A DNA stretch of 64,000 bases from FEB-7 sp963698265 (lineage in GTDB: Bacteria > Pseudomonadota > Gammaproteobacteria > Burkholderiales > Usitatibacteraceae). Where the stretch lies: assembly GCA_963698265.1 (NCBI GenBank), contig CAVOQC010000001.1, positions 248,001 through 312,000 of the forward strand, in the 5' to 3' direction. The position numbers and the translations under genes were made by a program. This document shows, one piece after another, positions 33,812 to 43,160 of this stretch. Each line of letters begins with the position of its first letter. The stretch's first letter is position 1. The notes beneath the pieces were generated by a model, which was not told where the DNA came from, searched no databases, and saw only the letters and a program-made list of their open reading frames with translations.

Positions 33812-35432
33812 ATGAGCGATGCGCCTACCCACGATTTCGTCGTCGTCGGCGCCGGCACCGCCGGCTGCGTGCTGGCCGCGCGCCTGTCGGAGAACGGGCG
33901 CTACTCCGTGCTGTTGCTGGAAGCGGGTCCGAAGGACAACTACCCCTGGATCCATATCCCGATCGGCTACGGCAAGACCATGTTCCACCCGGTCTACAAC
34001 TGGCAGTTCGAGACCGAGCCCGATCCCGGGATGGACGGTCGGAAGATCTACTGGCCGCGCGGGCGCTGCCTCGGCGGCTCCTCCTCGATCAACGGGCTCA
34101 TCTACATCCGCGGCCAGCACGAGGACTACGATCACTGGGCAGCGCTCGGCAATGCCGGTTGGGCGTGGAAGGACGTGCTCCCCTACTTCCGCAAGCTCGA
34201 GTCCAATTCGCGCGGCGCGTCCGAATATCACGGCGCCGACGGCCCCATCGCCTGCTCCGACATTCCCGGTCGCCACGAGCTGATCGACGCGATCGTCGCC
34301 GGCGCGGGTGAACTGGGCGTGCCGGGCAACGACGACTTCAACGGGGCGAGCCAGGAGGGCGTGGGCTACTTCCAGCTCTTCACGCGAAACGGCTGGCGCT
34401 CGAGCTGCGCGGTGGCGTACCTGAAGCCCGCGCGCGGCCGGGCGAACCTGCGGGTGGAAACCGGCGCCCACGCCGAGCGCGTCCTCTTCGAGGGCACGCG
34501 GGCCACGGGAATCCAGTACCGGCAGGGCGGCCGGACACTGGTCGCAAAGACCGCACGCGAGGTGATCCTCGCCGCTGGCGCGATCCAGAGCCCGCAGCTC
34601 CTGCAGCTCTCCGGCGTCGGCCCCGCGGAGCTGCTGCGCGAGCACGGCATCGCGATCGTTGCGGATAGTCAAGGCGTAGGCGGAAATCTGCAGGATCATC
34701 TCCAGATGCGCCTCGTCTACCAGTGCACCAAGCCCATCACCACGAACGACGATCTCGCGTCGTGGTGGCGCTCGGCGAAGATCGGGCTGCGAGTGGCTGC
34801 TCTTCCGGCGCGGGCCGCTTGCCATCGGCATCAACCAGGGCGGGCTCTTCACGCGCGTCCTGCCGGAGTCGAAGCGGCCCGACATCCAGTTCCACATCGC
34901 CACCCTCTCGGCGGATCTCGCGGGCGCCAAGCCCCATCCCTTCTCCGGATTCACGCTGAGCGTGTGCCAGCTCCGGCCTTCGTCGCGCGGCCACGTGCGC
35001 ATCCGCTCGGCGGACGCGTTCGAAGCGCCGGCGATGACCGCGAACTACCTCTCGACCGAGGACGACCGCCGATGCAACGTGGCAGCGGTGAAGTTCGCGC
35101 GCCGTCTCGCGGCCTCGCCGGCCGTCGCGCCCTACGTGCGCGGGGAGTACAAGCCGGGCGCGGGCGTGCAGGGCGACGACGAGATCCTCGGCTGGTGCCG
35201 CGCGAGCGGTGCGACCATCTTCCACCCGTCGGGCACCTGCCGCATGGGCCCGGACGCCCAGGCGGTCGTCGACCCGCGGCTGCGCGTGAACGGGACGGCG
35301 GCGCTGCGCGTCGTGGACTGCTCCATAATGCCGACACTGGTTTCCGGCAACACCAACGCGCCCGTGGCGATGATCGCCGAGCGCGCGAGCGACCTGATCC
35401 TCGAGGACGCGGCCGCAGGCCGCGCCCCGTAA
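33812..35432 (+). pseudogene. GMC-family FAD oxidoreductase with a one-base frameshift
   Basis: A choline/alcohol dehydrogenase-like flavoprotein. It has the FAD fold VVVGAGTAGCVLAARL at residues 9-24, GGSSSINGLIYIRG, the GMC signature region and the C-terminal HPSGTCRMG with its catalytic His, then the NTNAPVAMIAERASDLI end. The frame breaks near 34790: removing one base restores EWLLFRRGPLAIGINQGGLF and reads to the stop at 35432 (about 539 residues). As both halves are fully conserved, a sequencing indel is likely. It follows the DHPS-like operon and might oxidise an alcohol from it, but this is not required by any known DHPS pathway. Confidence 0.85.
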
Positions 35433-35455
35433 CCTGAACCGGGAGGTAAGCCACC

Positions 35456-36145
35456 ATGCAAGCCAAGGACGTCATGACCAGCCCCGTGCTCACCGTCGCG
35501 CCGGAGGCGTCGGTGATGGAAGTCGCCCGCCTGCTCCTCGAGCGCCACATCAGCGCCGCCCCCGTGGTGGACGAGTCCGGGAAGCTCCTCGGCATCGTGA
35601 GCGAGGGCGACCTGATGCGGCGCCCGGAATCGGGGACGGAGCGGCACTCCTCCTGGTGGCTCACCCTGATCTCCGACCCCCAGGACTCGGCGCGCAAGTA
35701 CGTGAAGTCCCACGGGCTGCACGCCAAGGACGTGATGAGCCGCCACGTGGTCACGGTCGCGGAGACGGCGCCGCTGCAGGAAATCGCCGCCCTGCTCGAG
35801 AAGAACCGCATCAAGCGCGTGCCGGTGGTGCGCGACGGCAAGGTGGTGGGCATCGTGAGCCGGGCGAACCTCCTGCAGGCGCTGGTCGCGCAACCGCAAC
35901 CCGCCGCCCCCGAAGCCGACGACCTCAAGCTGCGCAAGGCCGTCCAGGACGCGCTCAAGGCCACGGGCGCGCGCACGCTCTACGTGAACGTGGTGGTTTC
36001 CGGCGGCGTCGTCCACCTGTGGGGCGTCGCCTACACCGAGGACGAGAAGAACGCGATGTGCGTGGCCGCTGAAAGCGTCCCCGGGGCGAAGGAGATCCTG
36101 GAGCGGGTCAGCATCCTGCCGCGCGGGGCGGTGCGCTCGGGCTGA
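35456..36145 (+). CDS. CBS-pair and BON domain protein
   Basis: A 229-residue protein with two CBS domains (about residues 3-58, MQAKDVMTSPVLTVAPEASV, and 88-145, HAKDVMSRHVVTVAE) and a C-terminal BON domain (about 153-220, LKLRKAVQDALKATGARTL). CBS pairs bind adenosyl nucleotides and BON domains attach to phospholipid. The insert between the CBS domains has HSSWWLTLISDPQ, common in this family. The ATG follows GGGAGG by a good spacing. Probable energy-sensing regulator with unknown partner. Confidence 0.9.
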   Translation: MQAKDVMTSPVLTVAPEASVMEVARLLLERHISAAPVVDESGKLLGIVSEGDLMRRPESGTERHSSWWLTLISDPQDSARKYVKSHGLHAKDVMSRHVVTVAETAPLQEIAALLEKNRIKRVPVVRDGKVVGIVSRANLLQALVAQPQPAAPEADDLKLRKAVQDALKATGARTLYVNVVVSGGVVHLWGVAYTEDEKNAMCVAAESVPGAKEILERVSILPRGAVRSG

Positions 36146-36162
36146 GCGCGCGGGGAACTCCC

Positions 36163-37377
36163 ATGCAGGCAGGGCGCGCGGTCTTCGCGGGAACGGCGCT
36201 GTTCGCAGCGATGGCGACGGGCGACTGCCTGGCGAAGGTATCCGACGGCATCGTCCGCATCGGAGTGCTCTCCGACATGTCGAGCCTGTACTCGGACGCG
36301 TCCGGCGCCGGGTCCGTCGTGGCGGCGCAACTGGCCGTCGAAGACTTCGGGCCGGCGCGCAAGGGCCTGCGCGTGGAGATCATCTCCGCCGACCACCAGA
36401 ACCGGGCCGACACGGGCTCGCAGATCGCCAGACGGTGGTACGAGGTCGAGGGCGTCGATGCGATAGCCGACGTGCCCAATTCCGCCGTGGCCCTCGCCGT
36501 GAGCCAGACGACCCGCGATCAAGGCAAGGCCTTCCTCGTCTCCGGCGCGGCATCGGCCGACCTGACCGGCAAGGCTTGCTCGCCCAACACGGTCCACTGG
36601 GCCTACGACACCTGGATGCTCGCAAACGGCACGGGCGCGGCCATCGTCGCGACGGGCGGGGGCACCTGGTTCATCCTTTCCGCGGACTACGCCTTCGGCC
36701 ACGCCCTCGAGCGCGACACGGAGGCGGTGGTGACGAAGGCCGGCGGGAAGGTGCTCGGCAAGGTCCGCCACCCGCTCAACACGCAGGACTTCAGCTCCTT
36801 CCTGCTGCAGGCGCAGGCATCGAAGGCGAAGATCGTGGGTCTCGCCAATGCCGGTGGCGACACCAGCAACGCGATCAAGCAGGCCGCCGAGTTCGGCATC
36901 GTCGCGGGCGGCCAGCAGCTCGCGGCCCTGCTCTTTTCCATCACGGACGTCCATGCGCTCGGCCTGAAGTCGGCGCAGGGCCTCGTCGCCACCGACGCCT
37001 TCTACTGGGACCTGAACGACGCCACCCGCGCCTTCGCGAAGCGCTTCGCCGCGAAAAACCGGGGCATCCACCCGACGATGATCCACGCGGGCGTCTACGC
37101 GTCGGTCCTGCATTACCTCAAGGCGGTCGAGGCCCTCGGCAGCGACGACGGCACGCGGGTGATTGCGAAGATGAAGGACATGCCGACCGACGATCCGCTC
37201 TTCGGCAAGGGCACGATCCGCGCAGACGGCCGCAAGATCCACCCGGCGTATCTCGTCGAGGTGAAGAAGCCCGAAGAGTCGAAGGGGCCGTGGGACTACT
37301 ACCGGATCCGCGCCACGATTCCCGCCGACCGGGCGTTCCGGCCGCTCGCCGACGGCGGCTGCCCGTTTCTCAGGTGA
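36163..37377 (+). CDS. Branched-chain amino-acid-type ABC substrate-binding protein (LivK family)
   Basis: A 404-residue periplasmic receptor. The N-terminal hydrophobic stretch to about residue 24 is a signal peptide. The mature protein begins VSDGIVRIGVLSDMSSLYSD, as in LivK-type receptors, and continues with AADHQNRAD-like and WFILSADYAFGHALE segments. No LivHMGF permease genes are adjacent, so it is an orphan receptor. Betaproteobacteria carry many of these for aromatic and other carboxylates; the ligand cannot be read. Its end overlaps the end of the convergent acyl-CoA synthetase by 8 bases. Confidence 0.88.
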   Translation: MQAGRAVFAGTALFAAMATGDCLAKVSDGIVRIGVLSDMSSLYSDASGAGSVVAAQLAVEDFGPARKGLRVEIISADHQNRADTGSQIARRWYEVEGVDAIADVPNSAVALAVSQTTRDQGKAFLVSGAASADLTGKACSPNTVHWAYDTWMLANGTGAAIVATGGGTWFILSADYAFGHALERDTEAVVTKAGGKVLGKVRHPLNTQDFSSFLLQAQASKAKIVGLANAGGDTSNAIKQAAEFGIVAGGQQLAALLFSITDVHALGLKSAQGLVATDAFYWDLNDATRAFAKRFAAKNRGIHPTMIHAGVYASVLHYLKAVEALGSDDGTRVIAKMKDMPTDDPLFGKGTIRADGRKIHPAYLVEVKKPEESKGPWDYYRIRATIPADRAFRPLADGGCPFLR

Positions 37378-38893
37378 GGTCGAGCAGCGCGCGCAGCTCG
37401 GTCTTCAACACCTTGCCGTAGTTGTTCTTCGGCAGTTCCGCCACGAAGCGGTATTCCTTCGGACGCTTGAAACGCGCGATCGCTCCGAGGCAGTGCGCGT
37501 CCAGATCCGCAACAGCGGGCGGCGCGCCCCTTGCCACTACGAAGGCGATCACCGCCTCGCCCCACTCCGCGTCCTTCCGGCCCACCACGGAGACCTCCGC
37601 CACGCCCGGATGCGCGAGGAGCGCCTCCTCCACCTCGCGCGGGTAGATGTTCGAGCCTCCGCTGATGATGAGATCCCTGCTGCGGTCCTTGAGCGTCAAG
37701 TAGCCCTCCTCGTCGAAGGACCCCAGGTCGCCGGTCCACAGCCAGCCGTCGCGAAGCGCCTTCGCGGTCGCGGCCGGGTCGTTCCAGTAGCCCGCGGTGA
37801 CCACCTTGCCGCGCACGCAGATCTCGCCCACCTCGCCCGCCGGCAGGTCGCGGCCCGATTCGTCGCGGACCACCACCTGCACGCAATGCTGCGGCAGGCC
37901 CACGGAGGCGACGCGCTCGAGGAAGCGCGGGTGGTCTCGCTCGTTCACGATGCAGCGCGGCAGCGAAGTGATCGTCATCGGGCTCTCGCCCTGGCCGTAG
38001 ATCTGCGCGAAGCGCGGGCCCATCACCTCCAGCGCCCGCAGGAGGTCCGCCACGTACATCGGCCCGCCGCCGTAGACGATGGTGCGAAGGCCTTCCAGCG
38101 GGGGTGAGGCCGCCGCCGCGTGCTCCACCAGACGTCGCACGATGGTGGGCGCGGCGAACATCCCGATGCCCCGGTGTTGCGCGACAAGCGAAAACACCTC
38201 CGCCGCATCGAAGCCGCCGGACTCCGGAATCACCTGCGCCGCGCCCGCCATGAGATAGGGGACGAGGTAGAGGCCGGAGCCGTGCGACATGGGCGCGGCG
38301 TGCAGGAGGCAGTGCGCGGGCGTGACCGTGTCCACGTCGTCCAGGTAGCCCTGCCCCATGGCGCGCAGGTTCGCGTGGGAGAGCATCGCGCCCTTGGGCC
38401 GGCCCGTGGTGCCGCTGGTGTAGAAGAGCCAGGCGAGCGCGTCCTCGTCCACCTCGGTGACGGGCATGGGCTCCGCGACGAGCGCGCGGTAGTCGGCGCT
38501 TCCGGCTTCCACGACGACGGGCGCAGGCGCGAGGTCCGCCACGGCCTTCCCGATTGCCTCCACCCGGTCCGGCGTCGCGAACACGGCCCTCGCCCCGGAG
38601 TGCCCGAGGATGTAGGCCACCTCGCGAGGATGCAGCTTCGCGTTCACCGGCACCGCGGCGAGCCCCGCCCACCAGGCCGCGAAGAGGATCTCGGCATACT
38701 CCGGGGCGTTCGCCATGACGAGCGCCACCCGGTCGCCGGGTGCCAGGCCCAGGCGCTCGCGAAAACCCCGGGCGAGGCCGGCGGCGTCGGCAGCGAGGCG
38801 CCCCCAGTCCTTCCAGGGCGCGGCCCCGAGGAAAACCCCCGTTCGCCCGGGGTCGGCACGGACGAGTCGCTCCAGGAAAGTGGCGAGGTTCAC
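37370..38893 (-). CDS. Acyl-CoA synthetase (AMP-forming)
   Basis: A 507-residue adenylate-forming ligase. It has the ATP loop FYTSGTTGRPKGAMLSH, IYGQGESPMTI, GWLWTGDLGSFDEEGYL and the C-terminal KNNYGKVLK lysine. I choose the GTG at 38893 (VNLATFLERLVRADPGRTG), which gives the family length; the frame is open far upstream across the sensor gene but without similarity. It is divergent from the haem sensor gene with 108 bases between. Substrate unknown, probably a fatty or aromatic acid. It is a paralogue of, but not close to, the SauT candidate. Confidence 0.88.
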   Translation of the reverse strand: MNLATFLERLVRADPGRTGVFLGAAPWKDWGRLAADAAGLARGFRERLGLAPGDRVALVMANAPEYAEILFAAWWAGLAAVPVNAKLHPREVAYILGHSGARAVFATPDRVEAIGKAVADLAPAPVVVEAGSADYRALVAEPMPVTEVDEDALAWLFYTSGTTGRPKGAMLSHANLRAMGQGYLDDVDTVTPAHCLLHAAPMSHGSGLYLVPYLMAGAAQVIPESGGFDAAEVFSLVAQHRGIGMFAAPTIVRRLVEHAAAASPPLEGLRTIVYGGGPMYVADLLRALEVMGPRFAQIYGQGESPMTITSLPRCIVNERDHPRFLERVASVGLPQHCVQVVVRDESGRDLPAGEVGEICVRGKVVTAGYWNDPAATAKALRDGWLWTGDLGSFDEEGYLTLKDRSRDLIISGGSNIYPREVEEALLAHPGVAEVSVVGRKDAEWGEAVIAFVVARGAPPAVADLDAHCLGAIARFKRPKEYRFVAELPKNNYGKVLKTELRALLDLT

Positions 38894-39001
38894 GGCGAGG
38901 GCGGCATCGATTGCATCCGGCGAGTAGTATGCCGCGTACTGGGGGGTATCCGCTGTGGCCGGTGGCCGGGGCGGGCGAACAACAACGAAGGGGAAGAAGC
39001 C

Positions 39002-39874
39002 ATGGGTCTCAGGCTCAAGTTCAACATCGTGCTCGTGCTCGTCTTCGCGGCGGGCATCGCGGTCTCGGCCGCCGTCTCCCACCGGCTGCTGCAGGACAAC
39101 GCCAAGGACGAGGTGCTCCGCAACGCCGGCCTCATGATGGAGGCCGCGCTCTCGATCCGCGGCTACACCGTGAAGCAGGTGAAGCCGCACCTGGAGGACA
39201 AGCTCCAGCAGGTCTTCCTGCCGCAGTCGGTGCCGGCCTATTCCGCCACCGAGATCTTCAACGCGATGCGCGTGAAGTACCCCGACTTCACGTACAAGGA
39301 AGCGACGTTGAACCCCACCAACCCGCGCGACCGCGCCGTGGAGTGGGAGGCGGACATCGTGAACACGTTCCGCGCCAATGCGGCCCAGGGCGACATCATG
39401 GGCGAGCGCGCAACACCCTCGGGGCGGATGCTCTACCTCGCGCGCCCCATCCAGATCAAGGACCCGGCCTGCCTCGCCTGCCACAGCGTCCCGGCGGCGG
39501 CACCCGCCTCCATGGTGAAGCTCTACGGCGATTCCAACGGCTTCGGCTGGAAGCACCAGGAGGTGATCGGCGCGCAGGTGGTCTCGGTGCCCATGGCGCT
39601 CGCGGTGCAGAACGCCGACAAGGCCTTCCACACCTTCATCATCTCGCTCACGGCCATCTTCGCGACCGCCTTCATCGTGCTGAACCTGATGCTCTCGCAC
39701 ATGATCATCCGGCCCATCTCGCGCCTGGCCGCAGACGCCGACCGCATCTCCACGGGCGACTTCGACGTGGCGGAGTTCACCGCGAAGGGCAAGGACGAGA
39801 TCGCGGCGCTGGGCACCTCCTTCAACCGCATGCGCCGCAGCCTCCAGAAGGCGCTGAAGCTGATCGAGCGCTAG
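39002..39874 (+). CDS. Membrane sensor with Tll0287-like haem-c domain and HAMP
   Basis: A 290-residue membrane protein: N-terminal helix (residues 7-25), periplasmic Tll0287-like (DUF3365) domain with a haem-c site Cys157-Leu-Ala-Cys160-His161, second helix (about 207-228) and a HAMP domain to the end (ISRLAADADRISTGDFDVAEF). No kinase or cyclase output is present. The next gene, 19 bases downstream, is a Ser/Thr kinase, so the two may form a redox- or ligand-sensing pair. The ATG follows GAAGGGGAAGAAG. The frame is open far upstream but antisense to the acyl-CoA synthetase. Confidence 0.87.
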   Translation: MGLRLKFNIVLVLVFAAGIAVSAAVSHRLLQDNAKDEVLRNAGLMMEAALSIRGYTVKQVKPHLEDKLQQVFLPQSVPAYSATEIFNAMRVKYPDFTYKEATLNPTNPRDRAVEWEADIVNTFRANAAQGDIMGERATPSGRMLYLARPIQIKDPACLACHSVPAAAPASMVKLYGDSNGFGWKHQEVIGAQVVSVPMALAVQNADKAFHTFIISLTAIFATAFIVLNLMLSHMIIRPISRLAADADRISTGDFDVAEFTAKGKDEIAALGTSFNRMRRSLQKALKLIER

Positions 39875-39893
39875 GCCGCCGCCGGCCCCGCCC

Positions 39894-41270
39894 ATGCCCA
39901 CGCACCCGGAGACCATCGGCAAGTACCGCATAGCCCGGGAGATCGGCAAGGGCGCGATGGGCATGGTCTACGAAGGCTTCGACCCGGTGATCGAGCGCCG
40001 CGTGGCCATCAAGACGATCCTGCGCGAGGTGCTCGAGGCCGCCGAGACCGAGGAGAGCGTGGCGCGCTTCCGGCGCGAGGCCCAGGCCGGCGGGCGCCTG
40101 AACCACCCCGGCATCGTCGCCGTTTACGAATTTGGCGAGGACGAGCGCGGCGCCTTCATCGTGATGGAGTACGTGGAAGGCAAGGAGCTCAAGCAGTTTT
40201 TCCGCAGCGGCAGCCGTTTCGACCTGATCGACGTCTTCGAGCTGATGAAGCAACTGCTCTCCGCGCTCGACCACTCGCACCGCCAGGGCGTCGTGCACCG
40301 CGACATCAAGCCCGCGAACCTCATGGTGCTGCCGGGCATGAAGTTGAAGGTGATGGACTTCGGCATCGCCCGCATCGCCTCCTCGAGCCTCACCCAGGTG
40401 GGCACCGTGGTGGGCACGCCCACGCACATGGCGCCCGAGCAGCTCACGGGCCTCGCGGCCGACGGGCGAGCGGACCTCTGGTCGGCCGGCGTGGTGCTCT
40501 ACGAACTCCTCACGGGCTGCAGCCCGTTTCTCGCCGAGACGCCCGCGACGGTGATGCACAAGGTGCTCTCGGTGCAGCCCGACCCGCCCTCGAGCCTGCA
40601 GGCCTCGCTGCCCCCGGCCTTCGACACGGTGATCGCCCTCGCGCTCGCGAAGAAGCCGGAGGACCGCTTCCAGACCGCGCTCGAGTTCCACGCCGCGCTG
40701 CTGCAGGCCTTCCGGGGCAAGGCGATCATGGCGCCGCGCGGCATGACCGACGCCGAGCACGCGCTCGCGCAAACGCAGGCACCGCGCGCCAAGCCCGCGC
40801 CGGCGGAGGCCACCTTCACCCTGCCGCCCGAGGCGGTGAACGAGGTGGAGAAATCGCTCTCGCGCTACCTGGGTCCGCTCGCGAAAGTGCTCATCCGCCA
40901 GGCGAGCGCCACGTCTACCGACTCCCATGCCTTCCTCGCCACGCTCGCCGGCAACATCGAGGACGAGGCGGAGCGCACGGCCTTCCTCGCGAAGTTCGCG
41001 CGCGTGGGAGACACGGCCCCGCAGCCCGCCGCCGGCGCCGCGGACGCCACGATGCGCACGAACCTGCGCGCGGCGAAGCAGGCCTTCACGCCCGAGCACC
41101 TCGCGGCCGCGGAGAAACGGCTCGCGAACTACGTGGGCCCGCTCGCCCGTGTGCTCATCAAGGACGCGGCCGGGCGCTCGGGCAACCTGCGCGAGCTCTA
41201 CTCGCACCTCGCCGCGCACATCGACGACGAGGCCGAGCGCCGCGCCTTCCTCGCGGAGTTGCGCCAGTAG
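39894..41270 (+). CDS. Ser/Thr protein kinase with duplicated C-terminal module
   Basis: A 458-residue Hanks-type kinase. The P-loop is GKGAMGMVYEGFD, the ATP lysine Lys40, the catalytic loop HRDIKPAN with Asp137, and DFG at 155-157. The kinase domain ends near residue 275. The C-terminal region contains two similar 50-residue modules: VEKSLSRYLGPLAKVLIRQA with NIEDEAERTAFLAKF, and AEKRLANYVGPLARVLIKDA with HIDDEAERRAFLAEL. I associate these with the DUF8082 module found behind proteobacterial kinases. No transmembrane helix is seen. It lies directly after the haem-c/HAMP sensor. Confidence 0.92.
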   Translation: MPTHPETIGKYRIAREIGKGAMGMVYEGFDPVIERRVAIKTILREVLEAAETEESVARFRREAQAGGRLNHPGIVAVYEFGEDERGAFIVMEYVEGKELKQFFRSGSRFDLIDVFELMKQLLSALDHSHRQGVVHRDIKPANLMVLPGMKLKVMDFGIARIASSSLTQVGTVVGTPTHMAPEQLTGLAADGRADLWSAGVVLYELLTGCSPFLAETPATVMHKVLSVQPDPPSSLQASLPPAFDTVIALALAKKPEDRFQTALEFHAALLQAFRGKAIMAPRGMTDAEHALAQTQAPRAKPAPAEATFTLPPEAVNEVEKSLSRYLGPLAKVLIRQASATSTDSHAFLATLAGNIEDEAERTAFLAKFARVGDTAPQPAAGAADATMRTNLRAAKQAFTPEHLAAAEKRLANYVGPLARVLIKDAAGRSGNLRELYSHLAAHIDDEAERRAFLAELRQ

Positions 41271-41310
41271 GTAGAATCGCGCTCTACCCTCCCCGAAGCC
41301 GCCCCTCGCC

Positions 41311-42201
41311 TTGCACGCCGCTCCCCCCGCCTGGCTTCGCTGGGCGCCCTTCCTCTTCGTCTTCCTGTGGAGCACCGGCTTCATCGGCAGCCGCCTGGGA
41401 ACGCCCTTCGCCGAGCCGCTCACCTTCCTGTCGTGGCGCTACCTGGCGCTCGTGGCGATCCTCGGCGTCTTCGCGCTCGCCACGGGGGCGGCGTGGCCGC
41501 GCAACGCGCGCGAAGCGATGCACGCGGCCGCGGCGGGGCTCCTCGTGCACGGCTGCTACCTGGGCGGCGTCTTTTGCGCCATCGCGCGCGGCGTGCCGCT
41601 CGCCGCCATCGCGCTCCTCGTGGGGATCCAGCCCGTGATCACGGCGCTCGCGGCGGGGCCCCTGCTGGGCGAGCGGCTCACGCGCGTGCAGTGGCTCGGC
41701 ATCGCGCTCGGCTTCGGCGGCGTGGTGCTGGTGGTAAGCGGCAAGTGGGGCGGCCCGGCGGGAGATGCGATCGGTTACGCGTCGGGGCTGCTGGCGCTCG
41801 CCGGCATCACCGCGGGCACGCTCTACCAGAAGCGCCACTGCGGCGCGATCCCGATGGTCACCGGAAACATCGTGCAGTACGGCGCGGCGGGAATCGTCAC
41901 CTTCGCCATCGCGCTCGCCACCGAGACCCGCGTGGTGCAGTGGACGCCGCAGTTCCTCTTCGCGCTGGGCTGGCTGGTGCTGGTGCTCTCGCTGGGCGCG
42001 ATCGGGCTCCTCTACACCATGATCCGGCACGGGGAGGCTTCGCGCGTCTCGAGCCTCTTCTTCCTCACCCCGCCCGTGACCGCAGTGATGGCGTACTTCC
42101 TGTTCGGGGAGCGCCTGCCGCCGGTCGCGCTCGCCGGGCTCGCAGTCTCCGCCGCGGGCGTGGCCCTCGTCACGCGGGGCGCTAGAATGGAGAAACCATG
42201 A
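41311..42201 (+). CDS. EamA/DMT-family transporter
   Basis: A 296-residue protein with ten hydrophobic segments arranged as two EamA repeats (WAPFLFVFLWSTGFIGSRLG at the start and ASGLLALAGITAGTLYQKRH at the start of the second half). Members export or import metabolites such as amino acids. The likely start is the TTG at 41311, as no ATG precedes the first helix. Its stop overlaps the next gene (ATGA), suggesting a transcription unit with the three following small genes. Substrate unknown. Confidence 0.87.
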   Translation: MHAAPPAWLRWAPFLFVFLWSTGFIGSRLGTPFAEPLTFLSWRYLALVAILGVFALATGAAWPRNAREAMHAAAAGLLVHGCYLGGVFCAIARGVPLAAIALLVGIQPVITALAAGPLLGERLTRVQWLGIALGFGGVVLVVSGKWGGPAGDAIGYASGLLALAGITAGTLYQKRHCGAIPMVTGNIVQYGAAGIVTFAIALATETRVVQWTPQFLFALGWLVLVLSLGAIGLLYTMIRHGEASRVSSLFFLTPPVTAVMAYFLFGERLPPVALAGLAVSAAGVALVTRGARMEKP

Positions 42202-42767
42202 CCACCATCGTCGTCGTCCGCAAGGGCAAGCACGTCGCCATCGCGGCGGATTCCCTCACCACCTTCGGGTCCACGCGGCTGGCACCCGCCTACGACCGCA
42301 ACCCGCACAAGATCATCACTTTCGGCGACTCCTTCATCGGCGTGGCCGGGAGTGCCGCGCACCAGCTCGTCCTCGAGAACCTCCTCACCAAGCATCCCGA
42401 CCTGGTGCTCCACGGCAAGGATGCGATCTACGAATCCTTCCGGCGCCTGCACCCGCTGCTGAAGGACGAGGCCTTCCTCAACACGAAGGAAGAGGAGGAC
42501 GACCCCTACGAGTCCTCGCAGATGACGGTGATGATCGCCAACCCCACGGGCATCTTCGCGGTGTACTCGATGCGCGAGGTGTTCGAGTTCGAGCGCTTCT
42601 GGGCCATCGGCTCCGGGCGCGACTTCGCCCTCGGCGCCATGTACGTGGCCTACCCGCGCGCGAAGAACCCGGAGCAGGTGGCGAAGATCGGCGTGGAGGC
42701 CGGCGCGGAGTACGACACCGGCACGTCGCTGCCCATGGCCATGCACACGGTGACCCTCGCCGGATGA
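42198..42767 (+). CDS. HslV/proteasome-like Ntn hydrolase
   Basis: A 189-residue protein starting MTTIVVVRKGKHVAIAADSL, which is the N-terminal pattern of HslV and proteasome beta subunits: Thr2 would become the nucleophile after Met removal, and the DSLTTFG strand follows. The C-terminal half has FWAIGSGRDFALGAMYVAYP, the family G-S-G-x-x-A-x-G signature. There is no hslU gene here, so it is a lone homologue, not the true HslV. It overlaps the EamA gene and the Hsp15 gene by four bases each. Function unknown; probably a self-assembling peptidase. Confidence 0.8.
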   Translation: MTTIVVVRKGKHVAIAADSLTTFGSTRLAPAYDRNPHKIITFGDSFIGVAGSAAHQLVLENLLTKHPDLVLHGKDAIYESFRRLHPLLKDEAFLNTKEEEDDPYESSQMTVMIANPTGIFAVYSMREVFEFERFWAIGSGRDFALGAMYVAYPRAKNPEQVAKIGVEAGAEYDTGTSLPMAMHTVTLAG

Positions 42768-43159
42768 GCGCGGGCGCCGGGGCGCTCCGGCTGGACAAGT
42801 TCCTGTGGGCCGCGCGCTTCTTCAAGACGCGAAGCCTCGCGGCGGAGGCGATCGAGGCCGGGCGCGTGAGCGTGAACGGGGAGCGGGCGAAGGCGTCGAA
42901 GACCGTGAAGCCGGGAGACGCGCTCGCGATCCGGCGCCCGCCCTGGGAGCACCACGTGACCGTGCGCGCGCTTTCGGACAAGCGCGGATCGGCCGCCGTG
43001 GCGCAGGCGCTCTACGAGGAGTCGGTGGAGAGCCGCGCAAAGCGCGAGGCCCTGGCCGCGGAGTTGAAATCGATGCCGCCCCCGGTCTTCAAGGGGCGTC
43101 CGACGAAGAAGGACCGGCGCACGCTCGAGCGGTTCAACCGACGACAGGACGAGGACTGA
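42764..43159 (+). CDS. hslR: S4-domain RNA-binding heat-shock protein Hsp15
   Basis: A 131-residue protein with an S4 RNA-binding domain at residues 9-66 (LRLDKFLWAARFFKTRSLAAEA, GRVSVNGERAKASKTVKPGD) and a basic C-terminal tail (FKGRPTKKDRRTLERFNRR), the layout of Hsp15, which recycles stalled 50S subunits carrying peptidyl-tRNA. It overlaps the upstream Ntn-hydrolase gene by four bases (ATGA). Confidence 0.9.
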   Translation: MSAGAGALRLDKFLWAARFFKTRSLAAEAIEAGRVSVNGERAKASKTVKPGDALAIRRPPWEHHVTVRALSDKRGSAAVAQALYEESVESRAKREALAAELKSMPPPVFKGRPTKKDRRTLERFNRRQDED

Positions 43160-43160
43160 A

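Noticed and set aside
37370..39964. An 864-codon protein ending in an acyl-CoA synthetase
   Set aside because: The N-terminal 350 residues are antisense to the haem sensor and rich in His/Arg/Gly without any domain; the synthetase begins near 38893.
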